Of a stretch of 43,214 bases of DNA, positions 18,333 to 26,014 are shown one piece after another. The notes beneath the pieces were generated by a model, which saw only the letters and a list, made by a program, of their open reading frames with translations, was not told where the DNA came from and made no database searches. Each line of letters starts with the position of its first letter. Position 1 is the stretch's first letter. Origin of the DNA: Demequina lutea (GTDB taxonomy: Bacteria; Actinomycetota; Actinomycetes; Actinomycetales; Demequinaceae); NCBI GenBank assembly GCA_003246255.1, contig QKAX01000139.1:1-43214 (forward strand), read 5' to 3'. The translations under genes and the position numbers were made by a program.

Positions 18333-19347
18333 CCCGCGCTACCGGCATGGCCTCGTGATCGGCAAGTTCTACCCGCTTCACGCGGGCCACTCGCGCCTGA
18401 TTCGCGAGGCGCAGCGCGCGTGCGAGCGCGTGACTGTCGAGGTGCTCGCGTCAAGCGTCGAATCGATCCCGGGCGACGTGCGCGCCGAGTGGGTGCGCGA
18501 GGACCACCCGACCGCGCGCGTGGTGTGGGGGCTCGACGACCTGCCGATCGACTACGAGGATCCAGCACTCTGGGACGGCCACATGCAGCTGATGGAGTCG
18601 CTGCTGGACGAGCCGGTGGATGCCGTCTTCACGTCCGATGCGTACGGCGAGGAGATGGCGCGGCGCCTGGGTGCCGAGTGGGTGCAGGTGGACGCGGGGC
18701 GGGGAGAGATTCCGGTCTCCGGCACGGCGATTCGCGGGGACCTGGCTGCGCACTGGGGCGAGCTGTCGTCGGCAGTGCGTGCGTCGCTCGCCGCGCGAGT
18801 GGTGGTGCTCGGCGCCGAGTCCACGGGGTCGACCACGCTTGCCGCGGCGCTCGCCGACGCGCTCGGCACCGCGTGGGTGCCCGAGTACGGCCGCGACTAC
18901 ACGGTCACCCGGCCGGGAGGGCTCGAGGCCCCCTGGACGTCTCCTGAGTTTGAACTGGTCGTGGCGGCGCAGATCGCGTGGGAGGGCGCCGCCCTGCGCT
19001 CGGTCCCCACACCGATCCTGGTGTGCGACACGGACGTGCTCGCCACCGCGCTGTGGCACGAGCGATACGTGGGCGAGGCCGCGCCGCGCATCCTGTCCCG
19101 CGCCGCCCAGCATCGGCCGGCCTTGTACGTGCTCACTGGCGACGAGATCCCCTTTGTGCAGGACGGCACCCGCGATGGCGAGCACATCAGGCACGCGATG
19201 CAGCAGCGGTTCAGGGACACCCTGGCCGAGGCAGGCGTGCCGTGGGTCGAGGTCACGGGCTCCGTTGAGGAGAGGGTCGCGGCGTCGCTCGCGCACATCG
19301 ACCGCGTGGTGCTTCCGGGGCTTCGGTTTGCCCCGCCGCTAGGCTGA
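18325..19347 (+). CDS. nadR: NadR-like bifunctional NMN adenylyltransferase / ribosylnicotinamide kinase
   Basis: HGLVIGKFYPLHAGHSRLIREA nucleotidyltransferase motif; VSGTAIRGD; kinase P-loop-like GAESTGSTTLA; overlaps the pnuC 3' end by 8 nt. Confidence 0.88.
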   Translation: MPSPRYRHGLVIGKFYPLHAGHSRLIREAQRACERVTVEVLASSVESIPGDVRAEWVREDHPTARVVWGLDDLPIDYEDPALWDGHMQLMESLLDEPVDAVFTSDAYGEEMARRLGAEWVQVDAGRGEIPVSGTAIRGDLAAHWGELSSAVRASLAARVVVLGAESTGSTTLAAALADALGTAWVPEYGRDYTVTRPGGLEAPWTSPEFELVVAAQIAWEGAALRSVPTPILVCDTDVLATALWHERYVGEAAPRILSRAAQHRPALYVLTGDEIPFVQDGTRDGEHIRHAMQQRFRDTLAEAGVPWVEVTGSVEERVAASLAHIDRVVLPGLRFAPPLG

Positions 19348-19354
19348 CGGCATG
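19340..19354 (+). promoter_or_regulatory. Predicted leaderless -10/start for the MoxR cassette: TAGGCT-N6-ATG
   Basis: TAGGCT 19340-19345 inside the nadR 3' end, ATG at 19352. Confidence 0.5.
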
Positions 19355-20914
19355 GCCGACCGCTGGCATCACCTGTCCGCAAGTCCCACCTCGCCGCGAG
19401 CCACCGCGCCTCAGCAGATGACAGCTGAGGACCTGGTATCGGGCGGGCCGCGCCACGATGTAGGTCTCGACGAGCGCCTTCGTCAGGCGTACTACTGGAT
19501 CGTCAACACCGCCGTCATCTCGCCGTACTACGACATCGAGTTCTCGGTCACCCCGCCGCTCACCTTCTCGCTCGGCGACGCGGGTGCGGAGCTGAGCCTC
19601 CCGGACGATGCCTCGTACTCGTCGAACGTGCTGATCCCGCTCCTCACGTTCGCCGTGGGCGGGCGCTGCCTGCTCGTCGGCGGCCCTGGCCGAGGCAAGA
19701 CCACGGTGGCGGTGCTGATGGGCGTGATGGCGGGCACTGATGCGGCCGATGTGCGACGTTCGGTACAGCAGGGGCAGCCCCAGCTCACCGTCTCGGACCT
19801 GGTGGGCATCCCGCTGCCCAAGGACCTCATCGGCGCGTCGCGACTCACCGACATTGGCATCGCCTGGCGCGACTGGCTGTCGCTGCCTGTCAAGATCATC
19901 GACGAGTACAACCGCATCCCCACCAAGACGCAGTCGGCGCTGCTCACGATGGTGGCCGAGGGGTACGTCGAGAGCCACGACCAGATGCGACGCACGGCGC
20001 CCGATGGCGGGGTGGAGAGCTGGTACTTCACCGCGAACGACGACGCCGGTGGCGGTACCTTCCCCGTGATCCAGGCGCTCAAGGATCGCCTCGACGTGAC
20101 GGTGCAGGCGGTCGGCTTCAACAGTCGCTTCTTTGACGAACTGGTGGCGCGCGTCGAGGCCGGGGACCGGCCAGAGGACAACGTGCCCGCCGAGCTCGTC
20201 TTCGATGCCGACGACCGTGCGGCGATGCGCGCATTGGTGCGCGGCTTGCCCATTGAGGCCCCGGTGCGCAGGCGGCTCGAGTTCTTCTTCTCGCACTTTG
20301 AGTTTGTGCAGCACGGAGGCAAGAGGTTCGAGTACCGCACCAAGGACGTGGTGGCGACATCGGGCGTCGATGTGGGGTCCATCGTGCGCGCGAACGGCGG
20401 CGCCGATCTTGAGGCGGACCTCGGTGCCCAGACGCTGAATGGGCTGTCGGTGCGCGCCCTGCAAACCCTCGTGCTGTTCTCCAAGGCGATGGCGTGGTTC
20501 AGGGGTTCCGGCACCGTGACGGCGGCCGATGTGAGGGCCGTCCTGCCCTTCGTGCTGCGCGGCAAGCTGCAGCCGCACCTCGATCACCCCCGGTTCGCGG
20601 AGGGCGCGGAGCCCGAGTTGGCGTCCGACGCCGCCTCGTGGCTCACCTCGCTGTGGGACGAGTCAGGGCGACTCTTTGACGCCCTCAACCTTGGCCGCAC
20701 GGATCCAGTGGGCGACCTTCTCCACGAGTTCTCGAAGGGCCTCGACGGGCTGGACGGCGTGGAGGTGATGCGCAGGCTGACGGCGATCGAGTCTCAGATT
20801 CGCGCGGTCGCCGATGCCGGAAAGCTCTACGGGCGACACTTTGACGATCTCACGGCCCTCAAGTATTTGCACCAGCGGTACACGGCCTATCTCGCCTGGC
20901 GGGAGCGCGGGTGA
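19352..20914 (+). CDS. MoxR-like AAA+ ATPase
   Basis: Walker A GGPGRGKTT; Walker B VKIIDEYNRIPTKTQSALLTMVAEGYVE; sensor-1/Arg region WYFTANDDAGGGTFPVIQALKDRLD. Confidence 0.9.
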   Translation: MADRWHHLSASPTSPRATAPQQMTAEDLVSGGPRHDVGLDERLRQAYYWIVNTAVISPYYDIEFSVTPPLTFSLGDAGAELSLPDDASYSSNVLIPLLTFAVGGRCLLVGGPGRGKTTVAVLMGVMAGTDAADVRRSVQQGQPQLTVSDLVGIPLPKDLIGASRLTDIGIAWRDWLSLPVKIIDEYNRIPTKTQSALLTMVAEGYVESHDQMRRTAPDGGVESWYFTANDDAGGGTFPVIQALKDRLDVTVQAVGFNSRFFDELVARVEAGDRPEDNVPAELVFDADDRAAMRALVRGLPIEAPVRRRLEFFFSHFEFVQHGGKRFEYRTKDVVATSGVDVGSIVRANGGADLEADLGAQTLNGLSVRALQTLVLFSKAMAWFRGSGTVTAADVRAVLPFVLRGKLQPHLDHPRFAEGAEPELASDAASWLTSLWDESGRLFDALNLGRTDPVGDLLHEFSKGLDGLDGVEVMRRLTAIESQIRAVADAGKLYGRHFDDLTALKYLHQRYTAYLAWRERG

Positions 20915-21594
20915 CACTCCGTCTTGCGGCGCACCTCGCCGCACCCCGCGTAGCCGCCGCGCCGATGCCTCCCTTTGAGGGCCTCGATGCCGCTGCGGTG
21001 ACGCGCGCCGCGGTGGCGCAGGGCGCGGAATCCGAGGCGTTCGCCGCGCTCGTGGCGGCCGGACAGGCGGCGGGCGAGTCGCGGCCGCTCGACCTGATTG
21101 CGATCGCGGCCTGGCGGGCAGGGGCGATCACGCTGCGCGCCGATGCCTTGGCGCGTCTGCGCGAGCGCGACTCGGATGATGTCGCCGCGGCGCTCCTCGG
21201 CTGCGCGCCGCACGAGGTCGCTGAGTTTGTAGAACGTCAAGCGGCTGACAGATGGTTCATGCCGGGATCCGACGGCAAGGCCGGCTACGTCTGCTCGGTG
21301 GGAGGCTTCGCGGGCATCGGCGGCGCGTTCCGGCGTCCCGTGGAAGAGGGCGTCGCCCTCGCCGATGACGGCGCCTTTGCGGTGCGCGAGGGACCCCGGT
21401 GGTGGCGAATCGACGCCGATGTATGGTGCGCGCGCCTGGTGCCGCTCGACGCCGCGCCCCGCGAGGCGTCGGGAGTGGTGCCGCTGCGGGCGGACGAGCC
21501 CGTCGCGTCGGCGATGTGGGCTGACGGCGTGCGCGTCTCCCTCATGGTGCCCCCGCAGACCCACCTCGCGTGGCTGTACGTCGAGCGCGCGTGA
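20911..21594 (+). CDS. Uncharacterised cassette protein, helical N-terminus and apparently beta-rich C-terminus
   Basis: GTGA overlap with the MoxR stop; no recognised motif. Confidence 0.7.
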   Translation: MTLRLAAHLAAPRVAAAPMPPFEGLDAAAVTRAAVAQGAESEAFAALVAAGQAAGESRPLDLIAIAAWRAGAITLRADALARLRERDSDDVAAALLGCAPHEVAEFVERQAADRWFMPGSDGKAGYVCSVGGFAGIGGAFRRPVEEGVALADDGAFAVREGPRWWRIDADVWCARLVPLDAAPREASGVVPLRADEPVASAMWADGVRVSLMVPPQTHLAWLYVERA

Positions 21595-23390
21595 AGCACG
21601 GCCGGGCGAAGAAGCCGGACGACGCGGCGATCGCCGCGGCCTGGGCGTCCGCGCTCGGGCTGTGGGGTGTGCACATGCACGATCCCGTGAGTGCGACTGA
21701 CGGCAAGGCGCACGGCGCGTTCGCGTGGTTCGGCTTTCCTCCCACCGTGCACGTGGACCACGGAATGCTCGCACAGCAGGGGGGAGCGGACGAGCTCGAG
21801 ACGGTGTTTGCGCACGAGATCGGACACCATGTGCTCGCGCCGGCAACCCGCATCGCGAGCCTCAAGATTCGCCATCAAATGGCGCGAGCGCTCGCCGCCT
21901 CCGGATCGAGGGACCCCGCGCGCCACGCCCCGTTGCTGGCGAATGTGTGGAGTGACCTGCTCGTCAACACGCGCATCGTGGCGATGCAGCGCGAAGCCAC
22001 GGGGGAGACCGGGCGCGACGACATCGGCATGGTGAGGTTGTGGCGAGCGTTGCGGACCCCTGAGACGTCGCCGCTCATGTGGGTCTACCTGCGCGCGAGC
22101 GAGACCTTGTGGCGTCTGCCGGCGGGAACGCTGTGCGACGCCGCCCCTCCCCGAGCCCGCGTCACGGGCACGGCGTCGCTCGCGTCGCATGGCGCGGTCG
22201 GTCCCGGCGTCGAGTCCGTCGAGGACCTCGCGCGGCAGCTGCGCACCATCGCGCGCACGCATCCCGAGAGCGACCCCGATCGCCTCGCCAGCGTGGCACG
22301 CACGTTTGCTCACGATCCGGTGGGCGGCGCGCTCGCCTTTGGGCTCATCGCCGCGCCCTATCTTGTCGCCGACGACGACGAGCGTGGAGGTGGCGCGGCC
22401 GCGGGGTCCGGCGGAACGGGGTGTGCTGACGAGAGCGGTCCGGCCACCGCGGCCGAGATGTCACGCGTCTTGGGTGACAGGAGGATGTGGGACCCGCCCC
22501 CTGCGTCAGAGCTCGACGAGGCGTCGCGCGCCGCGGTCGCGGGCGAGGCAGGTCAGGGCCTGCAGCTTGCCGATACCCAGGCGCTGTACAGCGCGCTGGC
22601 CACCGACGTCGTGACGGTTGCCTGGTACCGCGCCCAGGCACTGCCATATGTGCGGCCGTGGACCAGGCGGTCGGAGAACGTGCGCAGTGAGGACCTGCCG
22701 GGTCCCGTGGACGTGTGGGAGGCAGGCGACGACCTTGCCGACCTCGACTGGCCCGCCACCTTGCGATCGAGCCCTGTGGTGGTGCCTGGCGTGACGACGC
22801 GGCGACGCTCGTGGCTTGAGGACGACGCGGAGCCAGGCGAGCGCAGCATCACCCTTGACGTGTACGTCGACTCGTCTGGCTCGATGAGGAACCCGCGGGC
22901 CGGGTCGCCCGCGGTGCTCGCCGGCGCGATTCTTGTCTTGTCCATTCTCAAGGGAGGCGGCCGAGTGAGAGTGACGAGTTTCTCGGGCGCCGGTCAGGTG
23001 GCAGGAGGCGAGACTTTCGTCGACGACGCCGACGCCGCCCTTCGGGACCTGCTGCACTACTTTGGCGGCGGCACGAGCTTTCCCCTTGACCTGTATCGCG
23101 ACAGGTATGCGGGTCTACCGGCGGCGACAACGGCCACCGAGCGTCACGTCGTGGTGCTCTCGGATGACGGTCTCGCGTCGATGTTCGGCGTGCGCAACGA
23201 GGCATACGCACATGTCGCCGCCACTGTGCGAAGGGTGTTGACGACGGGCACGCTGCTGCTCGCGGATCGGCTCCATGGCGTGAGTGCCGTCGCGGGCGAG
23301 GCCGGGTACGACGTCATCTATCTTGATGCCATGGACGATGCTCCCGCCGCGTGCGCGGCGCTTGCGGAGGTGCTCCATGGCGGCGCTTGA
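21591..23390 (+). CDS. Zincin-like metallopeptidase domain fused to a vWA domain
   Basis: FAHEIGHHVLAP (HExxH at 21813-21827) and downstream NVWSDLLVNTRI; C-terminal MIDAS DSSGSM (22869-22886), GGGTSFPLD, VVLSDDG; GTGA overlap with the previous gene. Confidence 0.88.
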   Translation: MKHGRAKKPDDAAIAAAWASALGLWGVHMHDPVSATDGKAHGAFAWFGFPPTVHVDHGMLAQQGGADELETVFAHEIGHHVLAPATRIASLKIRHQMARALAASGSRDPARHAPLLANVWSDLLVNTRIVAMQREATGETGRDDIGMVRLWRALRTPETSPLMWVYLRASETLWRLPAGTLCDAAPPRARVTGTASLASHGAVGPGVESVEDLARQLRTIARTHPESDPDRLASVARTFAHDPVGGALAFGLIAAPYLVADDDERGGGAAAGSGGTGCADESGPATAAEMSRVLGDRRMWDPPPASELDEASRAAVAGEAGQGLQLADTQALYSALATDVVTVAWYRAQALPYVRPWTRRSENVRSEDLPGPVDVWEAGDDLADLDWPATLRSSPVVVPGVTTRRRSWLEDDAEPGERSITLDVYVDSSGSMRNPRAGSPAVLAGAILVLSILKGGGRVRVTSFSGAGQVAGGETFVDDADAALRDLLHYFGGGTSFPLDLYRDRYAGLPAATTATERHVVVLSDDGLASMFGVRNEAYAHVAATVRRVLTTGTLLLADRLHGVSAVAGEAGYDVIYLDAMDDAPAACAALAEVLHGGA

Positions 23391-23988
23391 CCCCTTGCTC
23401 GCCGCGTGGACGCGCTTGGGAGTGCGCGACACTGACCTGTGGGCGCGCACGGTGCCGGGCCCACGGCTCGCCGACGTCGAGGCGCGGCTATCCGCCGTGC
23501 CAGCTCCGTTCGTCGCCGACGAGGCAGCTCCGCTAGCGATTGTGCGCGACTGCGGCATCGGAGGCACGTTCGCGGCGGAGGCGTTGTTGGGAGATGCGCG
23601 AGCGGCCAAGGGCGCCGCCATCGCGGCATGGCTGATCGGGTCCGAGGACCTCTACGGACCGCTGGATCCTCCGCTCGCCGCGGGTGCGGCACCGCTCCTT
23701 GTCGATGCTCTCTCGCTCAGGCTCGCTCCGACTGCCGATCCGCTGACGTGGATCGGGGACGCACAACGCCGCGAGGAGGCGGCTCGATGGTCGCTCCTGG
23801 CGCTGGGCTATCGGCCGGCGGGAGAGGGCATCCACGATGCGTCGAGTCTGTTGTCGTCCCTCGACTCGCTGCGCCGCGACGCCGCGCTCGCGGCGGTGCT
23901 CGAGGAGCAGACCCATCGCCAGGCAGTGGCGGCGAAGCTCGCCGAGGCGCGTGCGCGTGAGGCGACGGCGCGGTACACGCGCGAATGA
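23377..23988 (+). CDS. Uncharacterised, mostly helical cassette protein
   Basis: Overlaps the vWA gene by 14 nt; C-terminal charged helix SLRRDAALAAVLEEQTHRQAVAAKLAEARAREATARYTRE. Confidence 0.7.
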   Translation: MAALDPLLAAWTRLGVRDTDLWARTVPGPRLADVEARLSAVPAPFVADEAAPLAIVRDCGIGGTFAAEALLGDARAAKGAAIAAWLIGSEDLYGPLDPPLAAGAAPLLVDALSLRLAPTADPLTWIGDAQRREEAARWSLLALGYRPAGEGIHDASSLLSSLDSLRRDAALAAVLEEQTHRQAVAAKLAEARAREATARYTRE

Positions 23989-25436
23989 CGACCTCGGCGG
24001 GAGGCGGCACCTCGTGGGCCGAGCGCGACGAGGCGGATCCCCTCGCGCTCGATGAGTACCGCCCCGGCGAGTCGGCAGTGCTCGCCGACGAGGAGCGATG
24101 GCCCGAACTCTCCGTAGAGGAGAGGGCCAGGCTCGCGGCGTGGCGCTCGCATCCCGACGCCCCACGGTGGACCCACGCGACCGGCGACCGGCTGCGCCCA
24201 GGGGACGCCGAGCGCGTGGCATCGGCGCTGCCGACCGACGGATGGCTCGAGAGTCACCTGGAGGTGGCGAGGGGCCTGGTTCACTACCGTCGCTTGAGCG
24301 GCTTGCGCGAGTTGGCTGACTTCCCGCCCGTGTCGCGCGCCGACCTCATGAGTGACGTCTCAGCGTTCGTACCCCTCGACGCGGATCTGAGCGGCGCTGT
24401 GCACGGGTCGAGCTCCGGGTCGACGGGCGCGGCGCTCGTGGTGCCCGACGACATCGACGACAACGCGCGCACCTTTCACACCCTGCGCCGCCTTGTCCAG
24501 GCCCATGCGGGGCCGTGGGAACCCGATCCCCACCGCGTGGCGCTGGCGCACGTGGTCCACCAGCGCGAGGCCTTCACGTATGTCTCGCTCATCACGAGCT
24601 TTGAGCGCACGCCCATGATGCGCATCAACCTTGACCCCGCCGACTGGCCAGAGCCCGGCTCGAGGGGCCGCTATCTCGCCGCGGCGAACCCCCAGGTCAT
24701 CACCGGCGATCCCATGAGCCTTGAGACCCTGCTCGACGACGAGGTGGGTCGCGGCCTCGCGCCGCTCGCGATTGCGAGCGGGGCGGTGGAGCTCTCGGAC
24801 GGGTTACGTGCCGCCCTCGAGGCCCGATTCGCGTGCCCGGTACTTGACATCTACGGACTGCATGAGACACGGCCGCTCGCGTATCGCGCTGACTCCGGTC
24901 CCTTTAGGGTCTTGCCTGGACGGATCGTGGTCGAGACCCTCGACCATCGCGGGGCCCCTGTGGCGCAGGGCGAGGTGGGGGAGATCACCGTCACGGTGGG
25001 CCAGAATCCCTTCCTCCCGCTCGTGAGGTACCGCACAGGGGACTTCGGGGCTCTGGTTGATCTTCCCGGCGGCGGAGTGGGCATCGACCACTTCGAGGGG
25101 CGTGCCCACACGGTCTTCACCGGACCTGGAGGTGCCGCCGTGCCTGCAGTTGACCTCACGCAGCATCTGCAGGCGCATGGCGCGCTGGGCTGGGAGGTCG
25201 TTCAGCGTGCCGATGGCGCTGTCCGTGCCCGCATCGCCGGGGGCGATGCGGAGGCGATCCGTGCTGCTCTGGTGGCGATGGTGGGCGAACGTGTGACGGT
25301 GGAGAGAGTCGCTACCGTGCGCGAGCTCGGCGTCGGTAAGCCCCGCCGATATCGGTCCGAGGCCGCCCCCGTCCAGCGCAGGAGCCGCTCCGAAGAGACT
25401 GCAAAGCCAGCGGAGATGGAGGGGGACGGCGTATGA
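23985..25436 (+). CDS. ANL-superfamily adenylate-forming enzyme, PaaK/CapK-like
   Basis: SSSGSTGAALVVPDD (A3), VLDIYGLHETRPLA (A5), LPLVRYRTGDFGALVD (A7), FEGR (A8-like), GVGKPRRY (A10-like Lys); ATGA overlap with the previous gene. Confidence 0.8.
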   Translation: MTTSAGGGTSWAERDEADPLALDEYRPGESAVLADEERWPELSVEERARLAAWRSHPDAPRWTHATGDRLRPGDAERVASALPTDGWLESHLEVARGLVHYRRLSGLRELADFPPVSRADLMSDVSAFVPLDADLSGAVHGSSSGSTGAALVVPDDIDDNARTFHTLRRLVQAHAGPWEPDPHRVALAHVVHQREAFTYVSLITSFERTPMMRINLDPADWPEPGSRGRYLAAANPQVITGDPMSLETLLDDEVGRGLAPLAIASGAVELSDGLRAALEARFACPVLDIYGLHETRPLAYRADSGPFRVLPGRIVVETLDHRGAPVAQGEVGEITVTVGQNPFLPLVRYRTGDFGALVDLPGGGVGIDHFEGRAHTVFTGPGGAAVPAVDLTQHLQAHGALGWEVVQRADGAVRARIAGGDAEAIRAALVAMVGERVTVERVATVRELGVGKPRRYRSEAAPVQRRSRSEETAKPAEMEGDGV

Positions 25437-26014
25437 GGGCGTGGGGTGGCGTCACGGCGGCAGCCGCATTCGCGATGGTGGCGTGCTCGCCACCCGGCAC
25501 CGACGCCCTCACCACCTCCGAGCAGGCCGTCACCGAGCGCCTCGGCATGATCCAGGCCGCCGTGACCGACTGGTCGGATGCGACTACCCTCGCCGATGCG
25601 CGGGCCGCCGCCGAGCGCGCTCGCAACCTCGTCGTCGGACCGGACAACGAGCTGTACGGCGACGGCGACGGCGACGGCGTCATGGGTGGGGAAGCGGAGC
25701 GAGGGCTGCTGCCAGGCCAGACCGAGGAGCCGGGCATTGCTGCGGCCGCCGACTCCCACGAGTGCGCGGTCGCTGACGTCCTGGGAGGCTCGTGGGAGGA
25801 CCCGGCGTCGCGGTGGGACGAAGCGCTGGCGGTCTACGACGTGTGGACGCCGGGCAACAACACGATGCCGCGGCTCGCGAGCCACCCGCAGCGCATCGTG
25901 GGCTGGGCGACGCTCGCGCTCGCGGCGGATGACCTCGACAAGGCGCACGACTACGCCGGCCACGCCCAGATCCACGTGGATGTGAGCGTGCGCGCGATCA
26001 GCGACTGCGGTTAG
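25433..26014 (+). CDS. Small secreted lipoprotein with acidic DGDGDG loop
   Basis: Signal peptide and lipobox FAMVACSPPG; GPDNELYGDGDGDGVMGGEAERGLLPG; ATGA overlap with the ANL gene. Confidence 0.75.
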   Translation: MRAWGGVTAAAAFAMVACSPPGTDALTTSEQAVTERLGMIQAAVTDWSDATTLADARAAAERARNLVVGPDNELYGDGDGDGVMGGEAERGLLPGQTEEPGIAAAADSHECAVADVLGGSWEDPASRWDEALAVYDVWTPGNNTMPRLASHPQRIVGWATLALAADDLDKAHDYAGHAQIHVDVSVRAISDCG

